The position numbers and the translations under genes were made by a program. Positions 28,732-39,954 of a DNA stretch of 64,000 nucleotides are shown piece by piece (the stretch's first letter is position 1; every line of letters begins with the position of its first letter). The notes beneath the pieces are model-generated. The model was not told the DNA's origin, did not search any database, and was given only the letters and a program-made list of their open reading frames with translations. Source of the DNA: Flavobacteriales bacterium (GTDB taxonomy: Bacteria > Bacteroidota > Bacteroidia > Flavobacteriales > CAJXXR01); the NCBI GenBank assembly GCA_025210805.1, contig JAOAQX010000023.1, positions 269,221 to 333,220 on the forward strand, given 5' to 3'.

Positions 28732-29350
28732 CTTGTGTTTGTTCTAAAAATGTTTCTAATTCTTTCTCTGTCTTTTGCCTAAAAATTCCCGAAACAGCAA
28801 TCCCTTCTATGGCAAACTCTTGTAAATCGGCAATATCTTCAGGAACAATTCCTCCTATTCCTACAATGGGGGGTATTTTTTTTTGTTTTCGAAAAGATGC
28901 CAGTTCTCCAAAAACCTCTTTACCCAAAACGGGACTTAAAGATTCCTTGGTTTTTGTAAAACGATAAGGTCCAAAACCTATATAATCGATCGGTAAGCGC
29001 TGAACGTCTTCCAAGTCTTGAAAATTATTGCAGGTACGTCCTAATATTTTTTCAGCTCCAATAATTGCTCTTGCTTCCCTAGCTGGAAGGTCTTTTTTTC
29101 CAATATGGACACCATCTAAATCATATTTTGCCACCAAATCTGGATAATCATTCAAAATAAATGTAGCCTGATACTGCTGACAAAGTTTTTTAACCTCAAC
29201 AATTTGCTTTTCTACTTCCTGACGGTCATCTTTTACACGTAACTGAATCCATTGTACGCCACAATCCAATGCTTTTTGAATACTGGGTAAATGATTTCCT
29301 TGTGCATCAGGAAAAGAAATAAACTGAAAAACGAAATGTTCTTTTTTCAT
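28706..29350 (-). CDS. thiE: Thiamine phosphate synthase
   Basis: 214 residues. It has the family motifs [50 protein letters not shown] and PPIVGIGGI. It couples HMP-pyrophosphate to the thiazole phosphate, giving thiamine phosphate. It overlaps thiD by 4 bp (ATGA) upstream and thiG by 26 bp downstream, so this part of the operon is translationally coupled. It retains the substrate-binding Arg and Asp pattern, unlike the shorter TenI-like paralogue two genes upstream. Confidence 0.93.
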   Translation of the reverse strand: MKKEHFVFQFISFPDAQGNHLPSIQKALDCGVQWIQLRVKDDRQEVEKQIVEVKKLCQQYQATFILNDYPDLVAKYDLDGVHIGKKDLPAREARAIIGAEKILGRTCNNFQDLEDVQRLPIDYIGFGPYRFTKTKESLSPVLGKEVFGELASFRKQKKIPPIVGIGGIVPEDIADLQEFAIEGIAVSGIFRQKTEKELETFLEQTQDGFTKNRR

Positions 29351-30105
29351 CCTTTTTTATGATAAGCCAATTGGGTTTCGTTACTCACTAAGCAGTCAAA
29401 AGTGTAGCTTTTAGCCTTTAATACTGCTTTTATCTTTGGGTAACCCATTGCTAAAGCACTTGCCAATGATGATGAAAATATGCATCCTGAACCGTGCTTT
29501 TGAGTAGCATTTCCCTTTTTGGGATTAAAAGGATAGATTCCTTTTTTCTCTATCAAAAAATCTTTTCCCAAAGCAGTTGGATGATGACCGCCCTTGAGTA
29601 CTACTTTTTGTTTATCGATTTTTTGTTGAATATTTTCAATGAGTTCTTTTTCTGAAAATTCACCAAAAAGTAACTGAGCCTCATCCCAGTTTGGAGTCAT
29701 CCAATGAATTTTGTTCCAGTCAATTTTGTTGATCTCTGATTGATCCCAAAACAAATGCTCAGAAGAACTTTTGAGAACAGGATCCCAAACAATGGGAACA
29801 TTGGGAAAATAGTTTTCACAAAAATCCAAAATATGATTCAGTTGCTCGGCATTTTTTGTAATCCCGATTTTGATAGCATCTATTTGATGTTTTTCTGCCA
29901 AAATCTTGAATTGAGCTTCTATTTTTGTCAATGCATGCCAAAAAACTTCTTCTATTCTATCTTCATTCTGAATTGTAAATGCCGTTTGAATAGCAAAACC
30001 CAAACATTTGAATTGTTCAAAGGTTTTGATGTCTGCCAAAATACCTGCTCCCCCACTGGGGTCAAAGCCAGCAATACTCACTATTTTCTTTCTAATTCCT
30101 GCCAT
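29347..30105 (-). CDS. thiD: Hydroxymethylpyrimidine/phosphomethylpyrimidine kinase
   Basis: 252 residues of the ribokinase fold. The start VSIAGFDPSGGAGILADIKTF is diagnostic; VWDPVLKSSS, ITPNWDEAQ-like MTPNWDEAQLL and the anion-hole motif KHGSGCIFSSSLASALAMG follow. It phosphorylates HMP to HMP-P and HMP-PP. Its first 25 bp overlap the 3' end of the TenI-like gene. Confidence 0.93.
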   Translation of the reverse strand: MAGIRKKIVSIAGFDPSGGAGILADIKTFEQFKCLGFAIQTAFTIQNEDRIEEVFWHALTKIEAQFKILAEKHQIDAIKIGITKNAEQLNHILDFCENYFPNVPIVWDPVLKSSSEHLFWDQSEINKIDWNKIHWMTPNWDEAQLLFGEFSEKELIENIQQKIDKQKVVLKGGHHPTALGKDFLIEKKGIYPFNPKKGNATQKHGSGCIFSSSLASALAMGYPKIKAVLKAKSYTFDCLVSNETQLAYHKKG

Positions 30106-30647
30106 CTATTTTGTATCTCTTGCCAAGCTTTTTTATAGTCTTTTTGGTTCCAAAACCATCCTTTAATTGCTATTTGACTAAAGCCTCTTTCTTTTAGTTC
30201 CTTAAATTTTGAAGGCTCAACTCCTCCCAAGGCAATAATCCTTTTCCTTAATTTTGAAGGGATTTTTTCTAAATCAATAGATTCATTTGCTGAGTAATTA
30301 TCTTTAGAAATAGAATCAAAAACAGGGCTCCAAAAAAGGTTCTCATAGTTTTTTTGAGATTCCAAAACTTCCTCCAAACGGTGATCAGAACAGGAATGGA
30401 ATTGACCTTCTTTTTTCTTGTTTTGCACAGAATGGTGAATAAGACAATCCCCTATCTTCTCTGGAAAATGACATACGATTTTCTTTTGAATAAAGCTATC
30501 AAATTCCTTAGTAAAATTCGCAAAATCCTCTTTATTCCAATTCGGTTTTCGAAGGTGATAAAAATCCAAACCATTCTGAAAGAGATAATTTATAGTTTCA
30601 TTTTCTCCTACCATACTCTCCTCGTTTGATATGATTCGGATTGTCAT
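30081..30647 (-). CDS. TenI/ThiE-like protein (second thiamine-phosphate-synthase-fold protein)
   Basis: 188 residues from ATG at 30647; a TTG four codons upstream is less likely. The fold resembles ThiE (DFYHLRKPNWNKED at the start, RIIALGGVEPSKFKELKERGFSQIAIKGWFW near the end) but most synthase active-site residues are replaced, and the ThiE loop NDYPD is CHFPE here. TenI-type paralogues act as thiazole tautomerases, converting the ThiG product to the aromatic carboxylate used by ThiE; that role fits the operon (inference). Confidence 0.75.
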   Translation of the reverse strand: MTIRIISNEESMVGENETINYLFQNGLDFYHLRKPNWNKEDFANFTKEFDSFIQKKIVCHFPEKIGDCLIHHSVQNKKKEGQFHSCSDHRLEEVLESQKNYENLFWSPVFDSISKDNYSANESIDLEKIPSKLRKRIIALGGVEPSKFKELKERGFSQIAIKGWFWNQKDYKKAWQEIQNRWQELERK

Positions 30648-30667
30648 GACTAATATCAATTGTTCAC

Positions 30668-30696
30668 TATAATTCCCCCTTCAAAGGGGGAATTAC
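30668..30696. repeat. Intercistronic hairpin between thiC and tenI-like gene
   Basis: The 10-bp perfect inverted repeat aattccccct / agggggaatt encloses a short loop (tcaa) and lies in the 58-bp gap after thiC. There is no clear T-run, so I read it as an mRNA-stabilising or partial attenuation hairpin, or a small dispersed repeat, rather than a full terminator. Confidence 0.6.
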
Positions 30697-30704
30697 TATT
30701 TTAT

Positions 30705-32582
<1,878 letters not shown>

Positions 32583-32786
32583 TTAACCTCCTTGGCTGGC
32601 GGTGATAATATTGATGATGTCGTTTTCTTGAATAACAAAAGTACTCCACTGGCTTTGAGAAACGATTTTTGTACCCACTGCCACGGCAATTCCTGTTTTG
32701 TTTTGCATTTCCAAAAGTTCCATTAACTGCGTAATGGTGGTATTATCGGGAATGTTTTTTTCTTCTTGATTAATGGTGATTTTCAT
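32583..32786 (-). CDS. thiS: Sulfur carrier protein ThiS
   Basis: 67 residues with a beta-grasp (ubiquitin-like) pattern and the essential C-terminal Gly-Gly (ITASQGG). The carboxyl terminus is activated as an adenylate and converted to a thiocarboxylate, the sulfur donor for thiazole formation by ThiG. First gene after the riboswitch. The adenylating enzyme ThiF is not found in this window. Confidence 0.93.
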   Translation of the reverse strand: MKITINQEEKNIPDNTTITQLMELLEMQNKTGIAVAVGTKIVSQSQWSTFVIQENDIINIITASQGG

Positions 32787-32854
32787 CTGCCTTTGATGTT
32801 TTCTATCAAAAACAAAGGTGTATAGATCGATATCTATTGAGAAATGAACAACTT

Positions 32855-32925
32855 TTCCCTACGTGAGTATAAGCTCAATCAGGTTCGGAGGGTATTTCTC
32901 AGTCCTAAACAGACACCCCTAAAGT
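32855..32925 (-). promoter_or_regulatory. TPP (THI-box) riboswitch controlling the thiamine operon
   Basis: Read on the reverse strand, the segment gives the conserved TPP aptamer elements in order: ggggtg in the P1/P2 region, ctgaga, accct, gaacctgat and the terminal acgtaggga. It lies about 70 bp before the thiS start. In this class TPP binding lowers downstream expression. The expression platform is the short region 32787-32854; I see no strong intrinsic terminator there, so translational control of thiS is likelier (inference). Confidence 0.95.
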
Positions 32926-33149
32926 TTTTGTAAAATTAAGGAATATTTGAGACTTTGATTCATTTTTATAAAAATTCCAATGAGGAAGGCTTTTCTTAGT
33001 CTTTCTAATAAAAATAGATTAGGATCAATACCTCTATCAAATTACTCGATTATTCACGACTAGGATACTTGCTTATTGATAACTTGAATAATCCAAGGGA
33101 ACATTACAATCAATTGTAAGGCAATTTTATGAATAAATAAATTTGCACG

Positions 33150-33157
33150 TATCTTTG
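33150..33157 (+). promoter_or_regulatory. Possible Bacteroidota -7 promoter box (TATCTTTG)
   Basis: TATCTTTG matches TAnnTTTG exactly and lies 34 bp before the histidine-kinase ATG. The -33 element is not clear. The remainder of 32946-33149 shows no gene. Confidence 0.4.
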
Positions 33158-33191
33158 TTCTCCACTGGTTCATAATCGTTCATTTTTTTTT

Positions 33192-35147
33192 ATGATGAAA
33201 TTCCTATATATTTTTCTTTTTTCGATATACACATTGACCATTAATGCTCAAGATTGTACTCCTAATTTCAATCCAAACAAACTGGATACTACTCATGCTT
33301 TGGAGCGGGAAATCAAAGCTGCTTTTATGGATAAAAATATCCTAAATTCTATTCAAAAATTTGAAGCGATAGTACAAAATAAATCCTTAGATCTTGGTAA
33401 ATTCTTTGGCAAAACCCATATCCTACTGGCTAATAGATATAAAAACATTCAAGAATATCAAAAAGCTCTTTCCCACATAGCTATAGCAAAAAAATGGTCT
33501 TTAGAAAATTGTCCTGAACTTTTATTAGATTGTTATGCTACATTATCTATCATTTCTTGGAGAAAAAATGAATATGATTTAGCGCTTAAATATCGATTAA
33601 AAAGTAAATCTTATGCAAAGAATTTATTAGACACATTAGTGGCAAATTATAATTTACTGAGTCTTTTTGATGATTTAGGTGACACCACAATGGCAAAAAA
33701 ATATATTTCTGATTTTCATAAAATTAAAAACCTTTACCCTAAAAAAATTCCGCCAATGCTTCAGTATGTCTATCAAATAATGGAGCTGAACTATACTGGT
33801 GATTTAAAAAAAAATGAACAGATTATCCAACAATTAAAAGCATTTTCAAAAAAAACCAATGACTACTATGAGCTGCAACTTCTGGTAGCTGAAGCGAATG
33901 CCTATCTTAATTTTGATTCAGAAAAATCTTTCCACCTCTATCAAAAACTATTATATATTTCCGATTCTTTAGATCAAGAATTTCATATAGCAACTGCTCA
34001 AATACAGTTAATAGATTTATTTATAAAAAAAAATCAGTTTAATAAGGCAATGAATTTGTTTGAGAAGATTCAAATTAAAAACTTTGAGAACGATTGGAAA
34101 ATGGAGCAATATCTCATGGCTGGTTTTAAAATCCACCACTCTTTAAATCATTTTGAAGAGTCCAACGAATACGCTAAAAAATTATTGAACTATAAAGACT
34201 CAATTGCGATCATTAATAATAAAAAAGAATATGCAAAATGGTCTATAAAATATCAAACAGAAAAAAAGATACAAGAAGCAAAAATATTAGCATCTAATCT
34301 GCTACTCAAAAAACAAGAAATAGAAGATGAACGAAACAGTAAATTATGGTTAATTCTCATTGTTACGATAACCATAATAACTTTGATTCTTCTATATTCT
34401 CGTTATCTACAAAAAATAAAGTATTCAGAAGTGATTCAGCACAATAATCAATTAATTTCTGAAAAAAATGAAGCACTTGAAAAAGAGAATAAGACTAAAA
34501 ATAGACTTTTTAGCATGATTTCACATGACTTATTAAGTCCTTATAATGCGCTTCTGTTTCATACCAAAAAATTACGAAATGAACTAAATCATCTTGAGGA
34601 TAAACACATCGATAAATCCGTTAGTCAAATACAAAATGCGGTGAAAGTAAATCATCGTTTTGTTCAAGAATTACTAACATGGGCAAAACTCAATAATGAG
34701 CAAATTAATATCTCACCTTCCAACTTTAAACTGAAACTATTAGTCCTGGAGGTTTTAGCCCCATTCAACTTGTGGATTCAGGATAAAAAAATACAACTGA
34801 ACATAGAAATTCCCCTAGAAGTTTATTTGATATATGATCGAAATTTATTGTCAATCATTTTATCTAATTTATTGAGTAATGCCGTTAAAAATACAGAGAA
34901 AAATGGTAAGATTACCATCCGTTTTTATAACAAAGAAGATTCCAAATTTTTACAAATTTACAACAGTGGTTCTGGTCTTTCCAAAGAAGAAATTGATAAA
35001 ATTCGATCAAAAATAAATTGGTCTTCAGAACCTGAAAAAAAAGGTTTAGGAATATCTATATGTGAAGATATTGCTGAAGTCATAGGTGGAAAATTAAGGA
35101 TTAGTTCTAATTTTGGAACAGGAACTACAGTTGAATATTACTTTTAG
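33192..35147 (+). CDS. TPR-sensor histidine kinase
   Basis: 651 residues. Signal peptide MMKFLYIFLFSIYTLTINA is followed by about 340 residues of TPR-like helices (periplasmic), for example YQKALSHIAIAKKW. A transmembrane helix LWLILIVTITIITLILLY lies near residues 386-403, then a short coiled coil. The dimerisation/phosphoacceptor helix is RLFSMISHDLLSPYNALL with the His in SHD. The HATPase has the N-box NLLSNAVKNTEKNGK and the G-box KGLGISICEDIAE. TPR-HK fusions paired with LytTR regulators are common in Bacteroidota. The sensed signal is unknown. Only 10 bp separate it from its partner regulator. Confidence 0.85.
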   Translation: MMKFLYIFLFSIYTLTINAQDCTPNFNPNKLDTTHALEREIKAAFMDKNILNSIQKFEAIVQNKSLDLGKFFGKTHILLANRYKNIQEYQKALSHIAIAKKWSLENCPELLLDCYATLSIISWRKNEYDLALKYRLKSKSYAKNLLDTLVANYNLLSLFDDLGDTTMAKKYISDFHKIKNLYPKKIPPMLQYVYQIMELNYTGDLKKNEQIIQQLKAFSKKTNDYYELQLLVAEANAYLNFDSEKSFHLYQKLLYISDSLDQEFHIATAQIQLIDLFIKKNQFNKAMNLFEKIQIKNFENDWKMEQYLMAGFKIHHSLNHFEESNEYAKKLLNYKDSIAIINNKKEYAKWSIKYQTEKKIQEAKILASNLLLKKQEIEDERNSKLWLILIVTITIITLILLYSRYLQKIKYSEVIQHNNQLISEKNEALEKENKTKNRLFSMISHDLLSPYNALLFHTKKLRNELNHLEDKHIDKSVSQIQNAVKVNHRFVQELLTWAKLNNEQINISPSNFKLKLLVLEVLAPFNLWIQDKKIQLNIEIPLEVYLIYDRNLLSIILSNLLSNAVKNTEKNGKITIRFYNKEDSKFLQIYNSGSGLSKEEIDKIRSKINWSSEPEKKGLGISICEDIAEVIGGKLRISSNFGTGTTVEYYF

Positions 35148-35157
35148 AAACCCGAAA

Positions 35158-35862
35158 ATGTTAGGTAAACACAAACTTCTTATAGTTGAAGATGATATTG
35201 ATCAAGCAACTATTTTAGAAAATAATCTTCAAGAAAATTTCACTGATACTTTTGATATACAAACGGCATATACGCTGGAAAAAGCCTTGTTTTTGTATCA
35301 TTCATTTGAACCAGATTTACTCATCTTGGATATTCATTTTGGAGATCGAACAATTTTTGATTTTCTATATGAAAAAGAATATAATGAAAAGGTTATTATT
35401 TTCACCACGTCTTCAAAAGAATTTGCTATTTCAGCAATTCCTTTTCGTCCTTTTGGGTATTTAGTGAAACCAATTCAACTTTTAGAATTAAATAAATTGA
35501 TATTTTCGGGGGTTGAATTCCTTGAAAGCTTAAAAAGTAAAGCTTTCGAAGTTATCTCAATACATACGGCCAATAAAATTGAATTTATCAAAACAGAAGA
35601 CATTCTGTATCTTGAAGCAGATGGATCCTATACAAATGTTTTTTTGGCAAATCAAACGATTACCTCTTCTAGGCACTTGAAGATAATAGAACATAAACTG
35701 CCTAATCATTTTATTAGAATTCATGCAAAATACTTAGTAAACACTCATAAAATACTGTCACTAAACAAATCTAAAAACCCTGAATTAGAAATGATTAACC
35801 TCCAAAAACTACCCATTGCAAGAAGACGACTTGACTTTGTATTAAACCAACTACCATCCTGA
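35158..35862 (+). CDS. LytTR-family response regulator
   Basis: 234 residues from ATG at 35158. A longer in-frame reading overlapping the kinase would add 15 residues, but the receiver domain begins right after the chosen ATG (LLIVEDDIDQA). The receiver has the phosphoacceptor Asp in LLILDIHFGD, the switch threonine in IIFTTSSKEF and a Lys in YLVKPIQ. The C-terminal LytTR DNA-binding domain covers residues ~135-234 (ILYLEADGSYTNVFL, then FIRIHAKYLVNTHKI). Cognate regulator of the adjacent TPR histidine kinase. Confidence 0.9.
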   Translation: MLGKHKLLIVEDDIDQATILENNLQENFTDTFDIQTAYTLEKALFLYHSFEPDLLILDIHFGDRTIFDFLYEKEYNEKVIIFTTSSKEFAISAIPFRPFGYLVKPIQLLELNKLIFSGVEFLESLKSKAFEVISIHTANKIEFIKTEDILYLEADGSYTNVFLANQTITSSRHLKIIEHKLPNHFIRIHAKYLVNTHKILSLNKSKNPELEMINLQKLPIARRRLDFVLNQLPS

Positions 35863-36212
35863 AAGAAATTAATACCCTTATGTTGTTAATTTACCCACAC
35901 AATGAATAATATAATTTACAATGGTTTTTTTTCCACAAAACAGAAATATGCTTTCTCCTTTGGCAACAAAATACTGTTGATTATTTTACTCTCCAATTAC
36001 TTTTTAATTCACCATTTATTCCGAAATTCATACCACTTATTTAATCAACCAAGCAAGACACCAAAGTAAGAAGAAAATATGTAAAAAATAGACCTCCTAT
36101 TCTTAATTTTGTAAAGATTCACGAATACAAGCACCTATTTATCATTTAACCAATAGCTCAAAATTTGTGTTATTGATATTATCACATTTTATACTAAAAA
36201 TATTATAGAATT

Positions 36213-36290
36213 AGCTTATCATTTAGCGAGTTTGATAAGCTTTTTAAAAGTATCGAATAGCGTAAAACCTTTCGATACTTTTTTGTTATG
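36213..36290 (+). terminator. Tandem terminator hairpins
   Basis: Two adjacent stem-loops, each followed by a T-rich stretch. They lie about 350 bp after the response-regulator stop, which is far for its terminator, so they may belong to an unrecognised small transcript. Confidence 0.55.
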
Positions 36291-36385
36291 AAACCAATTA
36301 TTTTGCACCATTATCCATTTATCAGCAGAAAATAACCATATACCAAACAAGAGCTTAATTATCGCTTTAAATGACACTCAATGAA

Positions 36386-36393
36386 TAGTTTTG
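36386..36393 (+). promoter_or_regulatory. Possible Bacteroidota -7 promoter box (TAGTTTTG)
   Basis: TAGTTTTG matches TAnnTTTG and lies about 20 bp before the ATG of the calcium-repeat surface protein. A weak TTTA lies 16 bp further upstream as a candidate -33 element. Confidence 0.35.
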
Positions 36394-36412
36394 TAGCTCA
36401 AAAAAAAAGCTC

Positions 36413-37609
36413 ATGACACGCACAAAGTTAAGCTTGATACTTTTTGTATTAAGCCTCAGTTCTCATCAAATATTATTTGGACAAGTCGGAATCGGAACAA
36501 CAAATCCACATGCTTCCGCAATAATTGACATTACCTCTTCTGAAAAAGGTTTTCTGCCTCCTAGAATGACCATTATACAAAGAAATGGCATCCCTAATCC
36601 TGAAGAGGGATTGGTCGTTTATTGCAAAAATTGCTGTGTAGAAGGAGCTATTTCATTCTACAATAGTAGTAAATGGGTAAATATCACCAATTGTGAAACG
36701 TCTGATATAGACGATGATGGAATCCCTAACCATATTGATATCGATGACGACAATGACGGAATTGTAGATGGTATGGAATCAGGAATTCTTAGTGATCCAG
36801 GTTTTGAAACACCTCAAAACCCAAATTTCACAAGCAATGAGTACGAAAACTTTAATGCACAATATTTAAAAAATCCAAGAACATGGGAATACCTTAATCA
36901 TGGAGCTGGGAATCCTTTTGGAGGATTGTTTAAGAATGGAAACTCTTATTCTGGTTCTTCTCCAAATTTATTGACGGCTCAAGAAGGAGTATATTACACC
37001 ATTTTTCACTCTGCTGGAACCTATAGAGGAGAAGCCCTTTTCAACAATTTATCCATCAGTATTGTAAACGGAGGAAGGTATTTCTTTGGTTTTTCAGCTT
37101 ACCAGCATCAACTACCTACTGTATTGATAAACGAAGGTTCTATAGTTATTTTTGGAATAAAAACGGGAATGAGCCTACCAAATTTTGGACTCACCTCATT
37201 TACACCGGCAATACTAAACGGTTACCCTGCAGTTTTCACTGAACTAGGTAGATCTTCACTAATAAATAATACCACAGAATGGAAAACTTTTGATATAGAA
37301 TTTACCGCCACTGAGGCCTATGATAGACTACTTATCGTGATTGACGGAAACAATGCCATGATTGGTGTTGACAATTTTATTTGCACAAGAGATACTGATG
37401 GTGATGGGCTTTTTGATCATCAAGACATTGACTCAGATGCTGACGGATGTTCGGATGCTCAAGAAATTGGACACGGTGTCTATCAATTTATACATCAAGA
37501 AGTTGGACAAAATGGATTGATAGATTCCTTAGAAACGACTATTGATTCTGATATGTATTCTACTCCTCCTAGCAATTTATCAGAAGCCTATGATGGAAAT
37601 TGCCCTTAG
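36413..37609 (+). CDS. Secreted surface protein with thrombospondin type 3-like calcium repeats
   Basis: 398 residues. The signal peptide ends near FGQ and is followed by VGIGTTNPHASAIIDITSSE and GFLPPRMT, the same N-terminal module as the surface protein at 13035. Two acidic loops, DIDDDGIPNHIDIDDDNDGI (about 102-121) and DTDGDGLFDHQDIDSDADG (about 326-344), are TSP3-type Ca2+-binding repeats. Between them lies a ~200-residue beta-rich domain resembling a carbohydrate-binding or adhesin module. No T9SS type A tail is visible. It probably acts outside the cell in adhesion. Confidence 0.72.
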   Translation: MTRTKLSLILFVLSLSSHQILFGQVGIGTTNPHASAIIDITSSEKGFLPPRMTIIQRNGIPNPEEGLVVYCKNCCVEGAISFYNSSKWVNITNCETSDIDDDGIPNHIDIDDDNDGIVDGMESGILSDPGFETPQNPNFTSNEYENFNAQYLKNPRTWEYLNHGAGNPFGGLFKNGNSYSGSSPNLLTAQEGVYYTIFHSAGTYRGEALFNNLSISIVNGGRYFFGFSAYQHQLPTVLINEGSIVIFGIKTGMSLPNFGLTSFTPAILNGYPAVFTELGRSSLINNTTEWKTFDIEFTATEAYDRLLIVIDGNNAMIGVDNFICTRDTDGDGLFDHQDIDSDADGCSDAQEIGHGVYQFIHQEVGQNGLIDSLETTIDSDMYSTPPSNLSEAYDGNCP

Positions 37610-37643
37610 AATTTATAGTACTATTAGAAAATATTAAGAATTG

Positions 37644-37680
37644 AAAAGTGAGTGTATAAAACACTCACTTTTTTGTTTTT
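37644..37680 (+). terminator. Rho-independent terminator
   Basis: The stem aaaagtgagtgt / acactcactttt is followed by a T-run, downstream of the TSP3 protein gene. Confidence 0.85.
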
Positions 37681-37685
37681 TCAAA

Positions 37686-37708
37686 AAGCTAGGGCATTTT
37701 TGCAAATT
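37686..37708 (+). repeat. 23-bp direct repeat, copy 1 (matches desaturase 3' end)
   Basis: Identical over 23 bp to 41769-41791, which spans the stop codon and last codons of the desaturase gene. On the reverse strand this copy still reads EFAKMP-stop, like the desaturase C-terminus KFAKMP, but nothing upstream matches. Together with copy 2 it brackets the two T9SS genes. Confidence 0.8.
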
Positions 37709-37783
37709 CACTATAACCTTAAAGTTCAGATACTAACTTATGATAACTTTAATATAATTAGACATAATACAACTCCGAAATCT

Positions 37784-39589
37784 CTATTTACTGATCACCA
37801 ACTTATAGGCCATTCGTGTTTTATGAACACCCTCCAGCACTAGAGTATAATATCCATTTTTCAGGAAAGAAATGTCTATCTCCACCATTTCACTTTGATT
37901 AGTGTAGGATTTTGACTGAACAACTCTTCCTGAGGCATCATACACAGATATATTAAAATCTTTTTCATCTACGTTTTCTAATGAAACTTTAACAAGATCT
38001 GAAGCTGGGTTTGGAGATAAAATACCCGAAGATTTGTCATTTTCCGCAATATCATCTATCCACCCAATAGTCACTTCTATTGCAGGCATAAATTGACTTC
38101 CGAAACCATGAATAAATCCAAAATCAGAATCTGTTGCACTAAAAAGTGAGGCTTTTGGACTTTGATCCTTAGTGATATCAGAAGTATAATGTTTGTAATT
38201 AAATGCATAATCCCTCTGGTTTCCATACCCCATAAATAATTCAGAATTTGTACTAAAAGCAACACATACTTGATAATGTATATTAGGTTGTATTAAGTGA
38301 TTCATTGGTATATAAACGGAAACATTTTTTTTGTTTTCATTTTCATGCTGAAAAGTGTAAGATCCTGATTGCAGGTGAGTCCTAGAATTCACTTGCCAGT
38401 TTAAAGGGTCCAAATCTAACTCATAGATATTGATATCGGCACTTTTATCTACGATACTCCCTGTTCCATTGAAAGCATTAAACTTTACATTGTCGACTAA
38501 AAATATATTCTCTTTCATAAAAGGAAGTTTAAAATTTATACAGTATTCTGGAGAAGATGTCGATAAATTTCTAAAATACAAATCTGGATCTAGTTCATCT
38601 TCTTCATTTATTGAGCAATAAGACAATTTACTATATGAACTCAAAGTTTGGACATTTCCAATTGACATTTTATCACTAAAATGATTATCTGTTTGATCAG
38701 AATCCATTGAATCAGATAAAATCGAGTACTCTAGAATATATTGGTCATAATTCTCAAAACCAGCAGAATCACTATAATCAGGCAATATAAATGAATAGGA
38801 AGAATCACTTTTTAGCTGACTTATTACTTGTGATATTTCCTCATAAACAATGAAGCCATTCTTTTTTATTTGAGCCTTTAACTGAACATTGCTTATATCA
38901 TTTTTTCCAACGTTTGCAATATCAGATCCAATCAAAAATTTAAGATGATTAGAATCTTCATACATATAATGCGGCATTTTGGAATAAGGCAAAGAAGCAG
39001 CAAAACCTTTTCTGATAATTAAGTCGTTATTCAGTAATTTATTTCCATACTTATTTCCCATAAACACCTTACAATTTCCAACTTTTATTTGGTCAATTAA
39101 CTCAGCTCCTTTCGACTTAGAAATAAGGAGAACAGGAATCTTAATATCAAATGAAGAAAAATTACCTGTTAAAATACCATAAGCCATTGGGTTACCTCTT
39201 GCTTTCTTTAATGTTTCAGCTGTGTCAATTACTAAAAGAGCTAGTGCTCCTTCACTTTGAGCACTTAATGCTTTCTGTTCTATTGAGCAACCTCCTTGAT
39301 TTACCACAACCGTTTTGTTGTTTATATCTATCTGAAAGGTGTCACATCCTAAAGAATCTGTACCAAGGTTTGAAAAAACCAAATCACTTGTAATAGCATG
39401 TGGACTATAAAATAAGTTTACACTATCACTTGTTCCCCAAACACCTTGTGGTTCACTATACATGATAGAATCGATTTTCTGTGCAATATTTACGGGCTCC
39501 AAGAGGTACAGCTCAGGTTGGGCAAACATTTGAGAAAACACTTGAAAACTAAAGATAAATGCAAAAATAAATAATATATGTTTTTTCAT
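37784..39589 (-). CDS. Secreted protein with PA domain and T9SS type A sorting tail
   Basis: 601 residues. Signal peptide MKKHILFIFAFIFSFQVFS is followed by Q. Residues ~70-175 form a protease-associated (PA) domain: GGCSIEQKALSAQSEGALALLVIDTAE and KIPVLLISKSKGAELIDQI. A middle beta-rich region follows with an IG-like DISNVQLKAQI segment, and no protease catalytic motif is seen. The C-terminal ~75 residues are a T9SS type A tail (LSPNPASDLVKVSLE, ISVYDASGRVVQS, LKNGYYTLVLEG). PA domains mediate substrate or surface binding. Surface-attached or released; probably horizontally mobile given the flanking direct repeats. Confidence 0.8.
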   Translation of the reverse strand: MKKHILFIFAFIFSFQVFSQMFAQPELYLLEPVNIAQKIDSIMYSEPQGVWGTSDSVNLFYSPHAITSDLVFSNLGTDSLGCDTFQIDINNKTVVVNQGGCSIEQKALSAQSEGALALLVIDTAETLKKARGNPMAYGILTGNFSSFDIKIPVLLISKSKGAELIDQIKVGNCKVFMGNKYGNKLLNNDLIIRKGFAASLPYSKMPHYMYEDSNHLKFLIGSDIANVGKNDISNVQLKAQIKKNGFIVYEEISQVISQLKSDSSYSFILPDYSDSAGFENYDQYILEYSILSDSMDSDQTDNHFSDKMSIGNVQTLSSYSKLSYCSINEEDELDPDLYFRNLSTSSPEYCINFKLPFMKENIFLVDNVKFNAFNGTGSIVDKSADINIYELDLDPLNWQVNSRTHLQSGSYTFQHENENKKNVSVYIPMNHLIQPNIHYQVCVAFSTNSELFMGYGNQRDYAFNYKHYTSDITKDQSPKASLFSATDSDFGFIHGFGSQFMPAIEVTIGWIDDIAENDKSSGILSPNPASDLVKVSLENVDEKDFNISVYDASGRVVQSKSYTNQSEMVEIDISFLKNGYYTLVLEGVHKTRMAYKLVISK

Positions 39590-39721
39590 AAGTACAAGGT
39601 TTATTAATTGTTGATTATCAAGTAAATATACGAAATAATTCTAAATAAAATATTATATTTCACTAATTTCCCTCATTATTTTAAACAAATTATTCATGAT
39701 ATCTATTGATAATTAATACCG

Positions 39722-39829
39722 ATTACTTGCTAAAATCACCCACTTCTTTCACTGCGTTCATAATTGGCTTTTAGCAATGTATCGGCATTATACCTATGAG
39801 TAAATTAACACCATAAATGGTATAAAATG
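39722..39829 (-). repeat. Dispersed hairpin repeat, copy 1
   Basis: About 108 bp homologous to 55790-55900. A 9-bp stem (39727-39735 with 39769-39777) encloses 33 bases, followed on the plus strand by the shared tgtatcggcattat block and a tataaaatg end. Strand is arbitrary. Confidence 0.75.
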
Positions 39830-39862
39830 GAGTCCTCCAAAAAAAGGGAATTAATCATAAAC

Positions 39863-39893
39863 AAAAAACCTTCGTATTTCTCAAGGGTTTTTG
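39863..39893 (-). terminator. Weak terminator-like hairpin
   Basis: The stem aaaaaacc / ggtttttt, with a loop of about 15 bases, lies downstream of the T9SS gene at 39955-41616. The stem is AT-rich, hence modest confidence. Confidence 0.45.
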
Positions 39894-39954
39894 TATTTCT
39901 GCAAGTGCTATTAGTGCTTGTGAAAACTGAATGTAAGAAGCTTAAAAATTCATT

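Larger units (their letters stand above)
35863..36412. other. 550-bp intergenic region with tandem hairpins
   Basis: No ORF looks coding. Two successive hairpins, at 36213-36244 (agcttatca / tgataagct) and 36246-36287 (aaaagtatcga / tcgatactttt), the second followed by a T-run, lie in the middle. The region 36290-36412 leads into the next gene and contains a TAGTTTTG box at 36386. Confidence 0.6.
39590..39954. other. 365-bp intergenic region with hairpins and a dispersed repeat
   Basis: No gene seen. It contains the dispersed hairpin repeat 39722-39829 (listed separately), a possible terminator hairpin 39863-39893 for the minus-strand gene at 39955, and a perfect 8-bp palindromic hairpin caagtgct / agtgcttg around 39901-39919. 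Confidence 0.6.

Noticed and set aside
36213..36290. Small RNA gene between the two hairpins
   Set aside because: Two terminator-like hairpins without a recognisable promoter in front; not enough to call an RNA gene.
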